Shown in pieces: positions 1-6,109 of a DNA stretch of 36,304 nucleotides. Positions within the stretch are counted from its first letter, which is position 1; the number at the start of each line of letters is the position of its first letter. The position numbers and the translations under genes were made by a program. Source of the stretch: a virus; the IMG/VR virus record IMGVR_UViG_3300048102_000104, positions 1 through 36,304 of that record. One strand, 5' to 3'. The notes under the pieces were generated by a model. It did not search any database, was not told where the DNA came from, and saw only the letters and a program-made list of their open reading frames with translations.

Positions 1-150
1 CGCAACCTGGCCGTGAAGCTAGTACGCACAGCTGACCTGATCCGTAGCCGTTTCTATAAAGGACATCGTCAATGGATTGAATGCCAGTCCTCAGGTATCG
101 AGAGTAATCTACTTTACCTGTAACATCCTTAAATGTTTGATCAACAATAG
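1..150. repeat. Left copy of the 150-bp terminal repeat (assembly circularisation overlap)
   Basis: Bases 1-150 match 36155-36304 at 149 of 150 positions; the only difference is C at 127 against A at 36281. The repeat lies inside a single helicase reading frame that becomes continuous when the ends are joined. This fits a circular or circularly permuted genome cut at an arbitrary point, rather than a functional terminal repeat placed between genes. The mismatch changes helicase codon 161 from Asp (left copy) to Tyr (right copy). Confidence 0.9.
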
Positions 151-607
151 TTTGTAGAGTATCTCTTGTAGGAGTCAATGATGCTATGGAGTCGCACTGA
201 CCCTGTATAGAAGTAAGGATCTCCTCGGAGTCCTTACCCTCCTGTAGACCGTCCTTGATTATCAGCGAGAGACGGTGAAGGTTCCGTGATTTGTAGGACT
301 CCACCATGTCATCCGTGATTCCCTTGAAGTGCAACTCACTGAGTCCTGAGTCATGCGTGGACCAGACCGAGCTAGCATCAAGTCCCTTCTGACCCTTGGA
401 CATATCCGTGAACAGGGACATCGTGCCAAGGATAACTCCCTTGGAGTCCAGCTTGCACATAGTCTCCCACATTGTGCGGGTGTCGTGAGCCGTAAAGAAG
501 TCAGCGTTGATGCCGGACTCCTTTGCTTCGTTCAGTAGGGCATTGCAGCCATCGTTTATCTCAGCCTTCAGGATTGTCCCCAGAAGGCTTTTCTCTAGTT
601 CCTTCAT
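1..607 (-). CDS. dnaB: Replicative DNA helicase, DnaB-like (N-terminal part; continues at the right end)
   Basis: This is the first ~202 codons of a 428-residue DnaB-family helicase, which unwinds the fork as a ring hexamer. The ATG at 607 overlaps the TGA of the upstream gene (ATGA), so translation is probably coupled. This part carries the small helical N-terminal domain, a linker, and the start of the RecA-like ATPase domain. It reads into the Walker A loop (ASRPGCGKT), which is completed at 36155 and below. Joining 607-1 to 36154-35475 gives exactly 429 codons with no frameshift. The N-terminal domain matches the DnaB plan but is not obviously a primase; no zinc or TOPRIM motifs are visible. 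Codon 161 is Asp here and Tyr in the right-hand copy. Confidence 0.93.
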   Translation of the reverse strand, partial: MKELEKSLLGTILKAEINDGCNALLNEAKESGINADFFTAHDTRTMWETMCKLDSKGVILGTMSLFTDMSKGQKGLDASSVWSTHDSGLSELHFKGITDDMVESYKSRNLHRLSLIIKDGLQEGKDSEEILTSIQGQCDSIASLTPTRDTLQTIVDQTFKDVTGKVDYSRYLRTGIQSIDDVLYRNGYGSGQLCVLASRPGC

Positions 608-858
608 ACTTGTGATATGAGGAAGCAGGGTGTCCTGTCACCTACCCATGCGCCTATTTGGTTGAAATCAAAGTATTCGACGGCCTCCTCTTCGGTCATG
701 CCATCGGCGATCATTTGGTCAATGACCTTCGCCTTGTCGTAGCATACAATGGGGTTCTGTCCTATTCTTTCTACGACCCCTGCAATGCAGTCATCAAAGC
801 CGTCCATCTTTAGTAGCGGTTCTCCCGCGTCAATGTATCCTTGTAGTAATTCGTTCAT
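604..858 (-). CDS. Conserved phage hypothetical protein, 84 aa
   Basis: Function unknown. I recognise the type: a small acidic protein found widely in phages, with a GFDD-x-IAGVVER segment near residues 20-32, a YDxxKV segment, and a C-terminal GAWVGDRTP block. The family has no established role that I know of. It lies directly upstream of the helicase and overlaps its start by 4 nt (ATGA), so the two are probably co-translated. Upstream, the GAACCAA leader motif (reverse complement at 864-870) sits 5 nt before the ATG. No Shine-Dalgarno is visible. Confidence 0.85.
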   Translation of the reverse strand: MNELLQGYIDAGEPLLKMDGFDDCIAGVVERIGQNPIVCYDKAKVIDQMIADGMTEEEAVEYFDFNQIGAWVGDRTPCFLISQV

Positions 859-869
859 GGTAATTGGTT

Positions 870-1076
870 CTAGTTATTGATTCGTGGATACCACTGGTCC
901 TTACCCTGCATTACCCATTCTTCTAGGTAAGCTAGGTCCTCGGAGTAAAGTGGTTTGTTAGAGGTGATGGAAGTGAATCCATCGAATCGACCGTATGGGT
1001 CAATCAGAAACTTAACAACAACATCGCAGGACTCTGCCTTCTCGTTGTCCATGTTGAGCATATAGGTATAGTTCAT
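870..1076 (-). CDS. Hypothetical protein, 68 aa
   Basis: Unrecognised small acidic protein with no membrane segment. It is preceded by an A/C-rich leader holding the GAACCAA motif (reverse complement at 1093-1099) and by a strong leftward terminator at 1116-1144. It therefore seems to start a new segment of the leftward arm, unless that terminator is read through. Its stop lies 11 nt from the next start. The start is supported by the leader and by the lack of room for anything longer. Confidence 0.7.
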   Translation of the reverse strand: MNYTYMLNMDNEKAESCDVVVKFLIDPYGRFDGFTSITSNKPLYSEDLAYLEEWVMQGKDQWYPRINN

Positions 1077-1115
1077 AGTGTTTTTGTTTTTGTTGGTTCA
1101 TGTAATTAAAGAAAT

Positions 1116-1144
1116 AAAAAGGGGAGAGGTGTTACCCCCTCCCC
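1116..1144 (-). terminator. Rho-independent terminator, leftward
   Basis: In leftward RNA, GGGGAG (1144-1139) pairs with CTCCCC (1126-1121) around a 12-nt loop, followed by five U (1120-1116). It lies 18 nt beyond the stop of the 88-aa gene and before the leader of the 68-aa gene. No good promoter is visible between it and the next start, so partial readthrough or RNA processing is likely. Confidence 0.8.
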
Positions 1145-1161
1145 TTGACAACCAATCAACT

Positions 1162-1428
1162 TTAAAAAGGATCGTCCCCAATGGGAGCCGCTGTGGGCTG
1201 GTCTGGGATACCGCTTCTGCGATATTGCTCTGGCTGTTTGTCCTCATCGAGACGAGTCAAACGGATGTTCATAACAGGGCCAGCTTGGCTCTGGTTCTTC
1301 CAAGCCGCCGCACGGTACTTGCCCGGCGCAGTGACTTCTAGTGTTCCTGTGGCGTGAGGCGATGAATCGGACTCACGTTTGCTTTCTGGGAATAAAACCC
1401 CAGTGTTTTCGTTGTTGTATTTTGGCAT
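1162..1428 (-). CDS. Small ssDNA-binding-like protein with an SSB-type acidic C-terminus, 88 aa
   Basis: Opens with YNNENTGVLFP followed by a predicted small beta domain (T-GTLEV, YRAAAWKNQS, GPVMNIRLT). This layout resembles DUF736-type small phage proteins found beside recombination genes. The last residues are IGDDPF, close to the DDDIPF tip with which bacterial SSB recruits partners. It follows the ERF gene by 11 nt and is closed by the terminator at 1116-1144. Inference: it coats ssDNA, or hands it to the ERF annealing protein, using the tail to contact host SSB-binding proteins. Family membership is from memory of the pattern, not a search. Confidence 0.6.
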   Translation of the reverse strand: MPKYNNENTGVLFPESKRESDSSPHATGTLEVTAPGKYRAAAWKNQSQAGPVMNIRLTRLDEDKQPEQYRRSGIPDQPTAAPIGDDPF

Positions 1429-1439
1429 TGTATTATTGG

Positions 1440-1916
1440 TTAGAATTCAAAGTCAGCGTCAGCGTTGGCTGGCTGGCTTATCTTCTTGGTTTGTGTTGTT
1501 GGCTTCTTGCCGTGATTGTTAGTAGCATCAGCGTCCTTTGTATCGTCGATAGCAAAGAGTCCATTGAGTGCATACTTACGAGCGTAAGAGCTAGCTGACC
1601 CAGTAATCTGTGAGTCATCCATACCCTTGCGAGTCTCTGATTCTCTGGCGAATCCATTTGCCTGGATGGTGTATTCACCGCCTTCGGTGCAAGCTAGCAC
1701 CGCCATGGCCTTGACGTAAATACGTCCACCTACTTCGACTACATCGTCAGTAATAACAAGCGTACAATTCCACTCAGCGAGTAAAGGTTTGACAGCTGTT
1801 AGTATATCTTCAGCGGAACGGTAAGCGTACCCGCCGAACTTATTGGTCTGCCCCTTCGGAGCTTTGAGGGATGACTGAATCCCTTTGAGTTTTGAATGAA
1901 TATTCAATTTATCCAT
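1440..1916 (-). CDS. erf: ERF-family single-strand annealing protein
   Basis: ERF recombinases of P22 type bind ssDNA and anneal complementary strands, often circularising or rescuing phage DNA. The 158-aa protein shows the family core: FGGYAYRSAEDILTAVKPLL (about 28-47), a beta section with VGGRIYVKAMAVL, and the signature GSASSYARKYAL-NGLFAIDD (about 107-126). A flexible Lys/Thr/Gln tail ends in acidic-aromatic DADFEF, also reminiscent of an SSB tip. It overlaps the endonuclease VII gene by 8 nt and is followed by the small SSB-like gene. With the exonuclease at 3286-4065 it makes a Red-like pair, fitting recombination-dependent replication. Confidence 0.92.
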   Translation of the reverse strand: MDKLNIHSKLKGIQSSLKAPKGQTNKFGGYAYRSAEDILTAVKPLLAEWNCTLVITDDVVEVGGRIYVKAMAVLACTEGGEYTIQANGFARESETRKGMDDSQITGSASSYARKYALNGLFAIDDTKDADATNNHGKKPTTQTKKISQPANADADFEF

Positions 1917-2349
1917 GTTTATGTTTAGTTAGTTCACGGAATAGTTTGGTTCGTTCCGAGGCATTAGAACATTCCATGAGTTGTTTTCGTTTCGCCCCTA
2001 GATCTACTAAAGTGGCCTTCTGCTTTTCGGATGTCAAGCCCTTAAATTTTTTTGTAAGTTGAGTCAGTCCCACGGGGTGCAATACATCCAATTGCTCCTG
2101 CTCCAGGTAGTCCGCGATGCCGCGTAGCACTGCGGGTAAATGACCTTGGCTGATCTGACATCTGCGATAAGCAAAGTTCTCAATCTTACCCAACAAGGCG
2201 TTGCCCACCCTTGATACGACACCACGGACCATACCGGATTGGTGGCTATGATCTACCACCCAGTCCGATGTCTTTCGCAGTATCAGTGGACAAGTTTTGG
2301 GCTGATGTTTGACCCTCCAGTCCTTTAGTTTATTTTGTGGTAGATACAT
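1909..2349 (-). CDS. Recombination endonuclease VII-like Holliday junction resolvase
   Basis: Matches the T4 gp49 (endonuclease VII) core: DHSHQSGMVRGVV (from D33) followed by GNALLGKIENF (N50). These supply the catalytic Asp and Asn of the His-Me finger fold. The enzyme cuts branched DNA, debranching replicative concatemers before packaging. Odd feature: T4 endonuclease VII binds zinc with two CxxC pairs. Here only Cys20 remains near the first position, and the second pair is replaced by Ser/Arg/Gly (VVSRVGN), so the zinc site looks lost. The C-terminal ~80 residues are helical and basic. The start overlaps the preceding coiled-coil gene by 20 nt. Confidence 0.82.
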   Translation of the reverse strand: MYLPQNKLKDWRVKHQPKTCPLILRKTSDWVVDHSHQSGMVRGVVSRVGNALLGKIENFAYRRCQISQGHLPAVLRGIADYLEQEQLDVLHPVGLTQLTKKFKGLTSEKQKATLVDLGAKRKQLMECSNASERTKLFRELTKHKHG

Positions 2350-2515
2350 CTAGCTCCGTGAGTAAAGCCTTCAGGGCGTTCTTCTCTTGCGTTAAGTTCT
2401 TACGCTGCTCCGTCATCCTTTCGATTCTGAAGGACAGAGTCCGTGATTCCTGTCGGATCATATCGATCCTAGTCTGTATTCTTTCGACGTTACTTTCTAC
2501 TTGTGTCATGCTCAT
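2330..2515 (-). CDS. Small coiled-coil protein, 61 aa
   Basis: Function unknown. Nearly the whole protein from residue ~5 is a heptad-patterned, charged helix (VERIQTRIDMIRQESRTL...), predicted to be coiled coil. A longer frame begins at 2551, but the ATG at 2515 lies 1 nt past the preceding stop (TAATATG) and avoids a long overlap, so I prefer it. No Shine-Dalgarno; translation probably reinitiates. It sits between a PD-(D/E)XK-like protein and endonuclease VII, so an accessory role to a nuclease is conceivable but unproven. Confidence 0.65.
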   Translation of the reverse strand: MSMTQVESNVERIQTRIDMIRQESRTLSFRIERMTEQRKNLTQEKNALKALLTELDVSTTK

Positions 2516-2516
2516 A

Positions 2517-2987
2517 TTATTTTTTGAAGGGACGGAGTTGGCTCTGCTCAAGTGCGTAACCCTTTCCGTAACCTAGATCCTTTATGTTCTTTTTGTTTAT
2601 TAGTTCCTTCTTCCAGCACCATCCAACCAACTTTACAGTCCAACGATCCGGCGTGATGCACATGATATACATGTCCACATCGGGGTTGTCCTTGAGGGTT
2701 GCCAGTAGCTTTCCGAGGGCGTGGTGAGTGCTTTTGACATCATAGGAGTAACCGTTCATTACCCCATCGGCTGACCCAGTGCGAGGGCTGAGGCCGAGAT
2801 CAAAGAATACATTCAAGTGCTTGGCTACCGCATACTCAGCGGTAACGCCTTGGGCATCTATATCTAGCCCGGCCATGTCAGTCTTCTTCATGTCCTTGAT
2901 GTTGTTGCCCCTGGACAGCACGGACCGTAGGTGTCCTACGTGCTGGCACATCATGACTTCGTCGTCAGTTAAATTAATCTCAATCAT
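2517..2987 (-). CDS. Putative PD-(D/E)XK-fold nuclease-like protein, 156 aa
   Basis: The arrangement E51 (VTAEYAVAKHL), D74 (SADGVMNG), then D83-V-K85 (SYDVKST), followed by a strand with MYIMCITP and a VKLVGW strand, fits the restriction-endonuclease-like core. No specific family is recognised, and the assignment rests on motif order alone. The ATG at 2987 overlaps the upstream TGA (ATGA), so I prefer it to the longer start at 3014. It may act on phage or host DNA alongside the Cas4-like exonuclease and endonuclease VII in the same operon. Confidence 0.55.
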   Translation of the reverse strand: MIEINLTDDEVMMCQHVGHLRSVLSRGNNIKDMKKTDMAGLDIDAQGVTAEYAVAKHLNVFFDLGLSPRTGSADGVMNGYSYDVKSTHHALGKLLATLKDNPDVDMYIMCITPDRWTVKLVGWCWKKELINKKNIKDLGYGKGYALEQSQLRPFKK

Positions 2988-3283
2988 TCCGTGATTCCAT
3001 TTTTGTATGAACATGTGTCAGTAAGTTTGCGTTCTAGATTAGCCAAGGCCCTCCATGCTACCTTGTCCCAATCTTCTTCGACCATGTGTCGAATAAGTGC
3101 GTCCAGTTCGTCAGCGGATTTATCCATGTCCCAGTGTAGTGGCTTGTCGGGATGATGCTGTTGGTTGCCTTGGTAGCTACAGTGAGACACGGCGGCTAGT
3201 GCGTGAGGAAAGTATTTAATAAGGCCAGAATACATTGGGTAAGTCTTACGGGCCTTAGCGTCAGTTGGTAGTGCTTTATTCAT
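2984..3283 (-). CDS. dATP/dGTP diphosphohydrolase-like domain protein (DUF5664-type)
   Basis: The 99-aa protein matches the pattern of a small phage family named dATP/dGTP diphosphohydrolase (N-terminal), formerly DUF5664. Seen here: KARKTYPMYSGLIKYFPHAL, VSHCSYQGNQQHHP, PLHWDMDKSADELDALIRHM and a C-terminal KVAWRALANLERKL. Such proteins are thought to shape the purine dNTP pool during infection. Because no PurZ-like synthetase is present, I do not infer diaminopurine DNA. It is translationally coupled to the next gene through ATGA at 2984-2987. The leader upstream is A-rich without a Shine-Dalgarno. Confidence 0.8.
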   Translation of the reverse strand: MNKALPTDAKARKTYPMYSGLIKYFPHALAAVSHCSYQGNQQHHPDKPLHWDMDKSADELDALIRHMVEEDWDKVAWRALANLERKLTDTCSYKNGITE

Positions 3284-3285
3284 AG

Positions 3286-4065
3286 TTATTGTTTTACGAC
3301 GGGTTGCATTCTTAGCATCCAGAAAAGGTTAGCCGCAGCTTTGGCTACACGGATACCCCACTGGCTCTCTTCATCCGTCCACTCGTAGTGCATATGTTCT
3401 GCTGTCTCGCAGTCCACAATGACGGATCTTATCTTGGGTAGGTAAGGTAACTTCTGTAGGTGCATCAGCATAAATGCTTCAATGGCTAGCTGACAGCAGT
3501 CCTTCTGGTATCGCTTAGCCTTACCCTTAGTATTGATACGGCACTTGTAGTCCGCGAGAAAGATTCTGGAGTCCTTGATGCCAATGAAGTCAACGGAGCC
3601 AGCAATCTTGATGCCCCCGTGGCTGACTATCTTTTCGCAGCCCAAGGCTTGGACACTGTTCTCATCGATCCATTCCAGAAACGGCATGGCCCACTTGTCC
3701 CAGCATGACTTACCTGGGTGTTCGTCAATGCCCAACACGTGGTGGTTTATCATACGCTCTATGGTTCCGTGAACCGATGTTCCGAACTCATGCGATGGTA
3801 TCAACTCACCATCCTTCGGGTGCGGTCTAGTTCCGTAGACCATCTCTGCAAGACTAGCCCAAGGCAGGTCTGGATGCTCTCTGGCTAAGTCCGTCATCAT
3901 CCTTGGCTTGTAGACTTCATCAAGGAACGAGTCCTTGACTATGCCCAGCACCGTCGTGACCGATGGGTAAACATCTGCTCCAGCTTTACGAGCCTGTGCA
4001 GGAGTCCCCACCTCGGCCTCAAACTGAGGCTCCGATGGGTTCTGGCAGTTATAGAAGTGACTCAT
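3286..4065 (-). CDS. Cas4/RecB-like PD-(D/E)XK exonuclease
   Basis: The 259-aa protein has the full RecB/Cas4-type nuclease signature: YPSVTTVL near residue 33, His99 in GTSVHGTIE, Asp159 in AGSVDFIGI, Asp172-Tyr-Lys174 in LADYKCR, and Gln192 in CCQLAIEA. These coordinate metal and place the scissile phosphate. No four-Cys Fe-S cluster is evident. In phages such enzymes resect double-strand ends to make substrate for annealing proteins, here the ERF at 1440-1916. The start overlaps the upstream stop by 4 nt (ATGA), so the gene is coupled to the 125-aa hypothetical protein. Confidence 0.88.
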   Translation of the reverse strand: MSHFYNCQNPSEPQFEAEVGTPAQARKAGADVYPSVTTVLGIVKDSFLDEVYKPRMMTDLAREHPDLPWASLAEMVYGTRPHPKDGELIPSHEFGTSVHGTIERMINHHVLGIDEHPGKSCWDKWAMPFLEWIDENSVQALGCEKIVSHGGIKIAGSVDFIGIKDSRIFLADYKCRINTKGKAKRYQKDCCQLAIEAFMLMHLQKLPYLPKIRSVIVDCETAEHMHYEWTDEESQWGIRVAKAAANLFWMLRMQPVVKQ

Positions 4066-4439
4066 AGTTCCTCTTGGTCGAGGATAAAGTTGAGTCCATC
4101 GCGGAGTGCATCGAGGTCAGAGCATTCGGCCTTCTCGTAGTCCTGAGTGCATAGAGTCCCACCGTCATCGGTCATGATCACTAACGTCTTGCTATCTGGG
4201 CTTACTATGTTGTCCACGAAACAAGTCCGTAGGTGTCTCTGCGCCATTAGCGCAAGTAGTTGAGTGTCACTGCGAGGCTCTAGCTCGGTCTGGATCGGCA
4301 TAATGTATTGATCCCCAGCTTCAAGTTGTCCGATGCGAGCATCAGAGAATCTGCCACGGAGTCCCATGGCTGATACGATTTCATCTTTAGGCAGACCCAC
4401 AGCGGGTCCATCTGGATAGGTGTGTATTTTTATTTTCAT
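4062..4439 (-). CDS. Hypothetical protein, 125 aa; first gene after the leftward promoter
   Basis: Not recognised. Mixed alpha/beta, acidic and cytosolic, with no membrane segment or clear motif. It is the first gene downstream of the sigma70-like promoter at 4589-4618 and the 21-bp repeats, with a GAACCAACTAA leader element (reverse complement beginning at 4448). It overlaps the exonuclease start by 4 nt. Position suggests a promoter-proximal role in the replication operon, possibly DNA-end handling with the exonuclease; that is context only. Confidence 0.75.
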   Translation of the reverse strand: MKIKIHTYPDGPAVGLPKDEIVSAMGLRGRFSDARIGQLEAGDQYIMPIQTELEPRSDTQLLALMAQRHLRTCFVDNIVSPDSKTLVIMTDDGGTLCTQDYEKAECSDLDALRDGLNFILDQEEL

Positions 4440-4496
4440 ATGTTTAGTTGGTTCGTTTTATGTAGGCACAACTTTACTTAAAAATCGTGCAGGAAA

Positions 4497-4559
4497 ATTC
4501 TAGTAACAGGTTGGATAATTCTAGTAATATGGTGGATCATTCTAGTAACATGATGGAGT
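4497..4559. repeat. Three tandem 21-bp imperfect direct repeats (iteron/operator-like)
   Basis: Copies at 4497-4517, 4518-4538 and 4539-4559 all begin ATTCTAGTAA and keep a GGTTGGA/GGTGGA/GATGGA core. The period of 21 bp is two helical turns, so a protein would meet each copy on the same face. They lie between a strong leftward promoter and the first gene it would express, within the predicted 5' leader. Reading them as codons gives stops in the relevant frames, so a peptide repeat is unlikely. Confidence 0.85.
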
Positions 4560-4588
4560 ATACGATTAACATAACTTACATCGGATTT

Positions 4589-4618
4589 TATATAGGCATA
4601 CCCCTTTTTATATGTCAA
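4589..4618 (-). promoter_or_regulatory. Strong sigma70-type promoter, leftward
   Basis: On the minus strand, a perfect TTGACA (4618-4613) is followed by an 18-nt spacer and TATATA (4594-4589). The predicted start near 4582 gives a ~140-nt leader containing the three 21-bp repeats. It would drive the replication/recombination operon. This indicates reliance on host RNA polymerase, as no phage polymerase gene is present. Confidence 0.75.
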
Positions 4619-4657
4619 GTAGAAGTTTGTAAGTGATTCAAGTTCAACGACATTTAG

Positions 4658-5134
4658 TTATCTTACACGCTTGTCAGTATGAGGTAAATTCAGCCTTCCC
4701 TTAGCCGCGTAGTATTGATTCAGACTGATCGTGCTGTCCTTTACAATATCCTTGAGATGTCCGTGACCCATGCGGACTAGCTTGTGTATCCTCTTGGCTT
4801 CATCGTTTATTCTTTGTGTAATCTCGGACCTCTTAGCCTTCAGACTCTTGGGGCTGTAGATACCACGCCTGACCGCCAAGTGGCGCAGTGCCTCTGGTCT
4901 ACCTTCCCACGGAGTCCCTAGTGCGGCTTCGGGCCAACTCATTTTCTCCTGCTCGACTCGTTTGATTACTAGCGATAGCCAGTTAGCCTCAGCCTCTGGA
5001 TCGACGCAGATTTTTTGCCTGCTCGGTCTACGTTCTACGCCATCGGTAATGTCCGCAGTCTTGAGGAGTTCGTGATATTTTTCTGTCATGGACTGGCAGA
5101 AGGCCAGGGTGGATCGTGCTGATTCGTTATACAT
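4658..5134 (-). CDS. Hypothetical protein with a possible helix-turn-helix end, 158 aa
   Basis: Unrecognised. It is basic and helical; the region around 60-95 (VEQEKMSWPEAALGTPWEG...) and the C-terminal stretch (LKDIVKDSTISLNQYYAAKGRL) resemble DNA-binding helix-turn-helix layouts. It might be a regulator or replication-initiation accessory acting on the adjacent 21-bp repeats 100 nt downstream; this is inference from position. It overlaps the 66-aa gene by 8 nt. About 40 nt follow its stop before the leftward promoter, with no clear terminator. Confidence 0.7.
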   Translation of the reverse strand: MYNESARSTLAFCQSMTEKYHELLKTADITDGVERRPSRQKICVDPEAEANWLSLVIKRVEQEKMSWPEAALGTPWEGRPEALRHLAVRRGIYSPKSLKAKRSEITQRINDEAKRIHKLVRMGHGHLKDIVKDSTISLNQYYAAKGRLNLPHTDKRVR

Positions 5135-5327
5135 ATTTAGTTTTTTTTAGTTGTTTGTTTAATATTTCTTGTGTGGATGTATAGTAGTTACATAGCTGAT
5201 CGATGCTCATGTCATCGAGAGGAACAAAATCTTCGTCCCATCTCTCATACTTCTGTCGGTAGGTCATGAGCCTCCGCATGTCTTCTGTTTTTTCATCAAT
5301 TGTTTTTAGGTATTCTTCTATGTTCAT
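5127..5327 (-). CDS. Hypothetical protein, 66 aa
   Basis: Unrecognised small charged protein, mainly helical (EEYLKTIDEKTEDMRRLM...), probably partly coiled coil. It ends in a Lys-rich tail overlapping the next gene by 8 nt, so the two are likely coupled. Upstream there is a TAACAATATG start context and an inverted repeat CTGCGC/GCGCAG (about 5343-5365). The region up to the terminator at 5406 is A/T-rich and might contain a weak promoter (minus-strand TTGGTA, 17 nt, TATTAG). Confidence 0.65.
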   Translation of the reverse strand: MNIEEYLKTIDEKTEDMRRLMTYRQKYERWDEDFVPLDDMSIDQLCNYYTSTQEILNKQLKKTKYV

Positions 5328-5405
5328 ATTGTTAGTTGTTTCCTGCGCTTGATCGTATCGCGCAGTCTCGTTTGAATGCTAATAAAATTAATAGCCTTGT
5401 CTACC

Positions 5406-5436
5406 AAAAAAGCCCGCACCGGTGAAGGTGCGAGCT
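5406..5436 (-). terminator. Leftward terminator T1 of the small-gene cassettes
   Basis: Leftward RNA forms AGCUCGCACC / GGUGCGGGCU with a 6-nt loop, then six U. One pair is a U-G wobble, which would be a C-A mismatch on the other strand, so the hairpin is built for leftward transcription. It lies 6 nt after the stop of the 33-aa membrane protein gene. Confidence 0.85.
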
Positions 5437-5442
5437 GGTGAA

Positions 5443-5544
5443 TTAGAAGTGCATTCTGTAAAGGCCGTGGCAAATGCCAATAATGGTCGTGATTACGCTA
5501 ACGGCTACACAGATGACAAAGATTTGATCGTCGGATAGTTTCAT
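5443..5544 (-). CDS. Small single-span membrane protein, 33 aa
   Basis: A 33-codon frame: short charged N-terminus (MKLSDDQ), then an uninterrupted hydrophobic helix (IFVICVAVSVITTIIGIC) and a short polar tail. The ATG overlaps the stop of the 41-aa membrane gene (ATGA at 5541-5544), which supports a real coupled pair. A dedicated terminator follows immediately. Function unknown: membrane micro-proteins of this type can block superinfection or disturb host membranes, but nothing here proves it. Confidence 0.6.
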   Translation of the reverse strand: MKLSDDQIFVICVAVSVITTIIGICHGLYRMHF

Positions 5545-5666
5545 AGATAGTGCATGATGATTGATACCGCTAGCAGTAAGCCCGCGATGATGATGCTCCA
5601 GAATACGATGAACGCACTCTCCTCCTGCTTGTCTGTTTTGACTAGCTTGTTGGTTTCTTTTTTCAT
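5541..5666 (-). CDS. Small single-span membrane protein, 41 aa
   Basis: The 41-aa frame begins MKKETNKLVKTDKQEES (basic, cytoplasmic-like) and continues into a hydrophobic helix (AFIVFWSIIIAGLLLAVSII). The start is backed by the GAACCAA leader element (reverse complement 5677-5683) and the hairpin at 5694-5708. Its stop overlaps the start of the 33-aa membrane gene by 4 nt. The two proteins may form a hetero-complex in the inner membrane. No family is recognised. Confidence 0.65.
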   Translation of the reverse strand: MKKETNKLVKTDKQEESAFIVFWSIIIAGLLLAVSIIMHYL

Positions 5667-5693
5667 GGTTAGTTTATTGGTTCTTGTTAGTTA

Positions 5694-5708
5694 TAAGCAG
5701 TGTGCTTA
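5694..5708 (-). promoter_or_regulatory. Intercistronic hairpin (TAAGCA / TGCTTA, 3-nt loop)
   Basis: Perfect 6-bp inverted repeat with a GTG spacer (CAC in leftward RNA), between terminator T2 and the GAACCAA leader of the 41-aa gene. The counterpart at 6110-6124 has a different stem but the same loop. Confidence 0.6.
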
Positions 5709-5713
5709 CACCC

Positions 5714-5742
5714 AAAAAGCCCGCACCGATTAAGGTGCAGGC
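5714..5742 (-). terminator. Leftward terminator T2
   Basis: Leftward RNA pairs GCCUGCACC with GGUGCGGGC (one U-G wobble in the same place as T1), followed by five U. It lies 12 nt after the stop of the 108-aa gene. Confidence 0.85.
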
Positions 5743-5753
5743 TGAGGGTTAAG

Positions 5754-6080
5754 TTACGCTTCCAGTGCGTCCCACTTGTCCATCCATGCAGTCCACGCAT
5801 CGTCGGACTCCTTGAGGGTTTTAGCGGGTATGTCTTTCGAGTTACCGAAGTCATAGATAGTAGCCGAGGCCTCGTTGCCGATGATGACATAGGCGGTGAT
5901 GCCATGCCCGTCTTTGTTGAAGGACAGTGAGCCTTCCTCGGTGCCAAGCACCCAGTCTACGGCTTCTGTCGTGGATGGATTTTTGATGCGGTCTTCACCG
6001 TCGCTAGCTGAAACTAGCTTGAAGCCTGCAACCTCTTGGAAGTGGATGAAGGAGCGAAGGACTTTATTATAATCGGTCAT
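5754..6080 (-). CDS. Hypothetical protein, 108 aa
   Basis: Unrecognised acidic soluble protein, Trp/Asp-rich near the C-terminus (DDAWTAWMDKWDALEA). The frame extends upstream to 6131 through the terminator and hairpin region, but the ATG at 6080 sits just after the GAACCAA leader as in the neighbouring cassettes, so I choose it. It is flanked by T2 downstream and the hairpin/T3 module upstream: one self-contained cassette. Confidence 0.7.
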   Translation of the reverse strand: MTDYNKVLRSFIHFQEVAGFKLVSASDGEDRIKNPSTTEAVDWVLGTEEGSLSFNKDGHGITAYVIIGNEASATIYDFGNSKDIPAKTLKESDDAWTAWMDKWDALEA

Positions 6081-6109
6081 AGTATTTATTGGTTGGTTCT
6101 TGTTAATTT

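Noticed and set aside
2984-3283. Hint of a diaminopurine (Z) genome from the dATP/dGTP diphosphohydrolase-like gene
   Set aside because: No PurZ-like adenylosuccinate synthetase and no matching DNA polymerase are present. The family also occurs in ordinary phages.
4497-4559. CRISPR-like array
   Set aside because: Only three contiguous 21-bp repeats with no spacers between them.
4497-4559. Seven-codon peptide repeat
   Set aside because: The frame that would give a repeating peptide is interrupted by a stop in the first copy and has no start.
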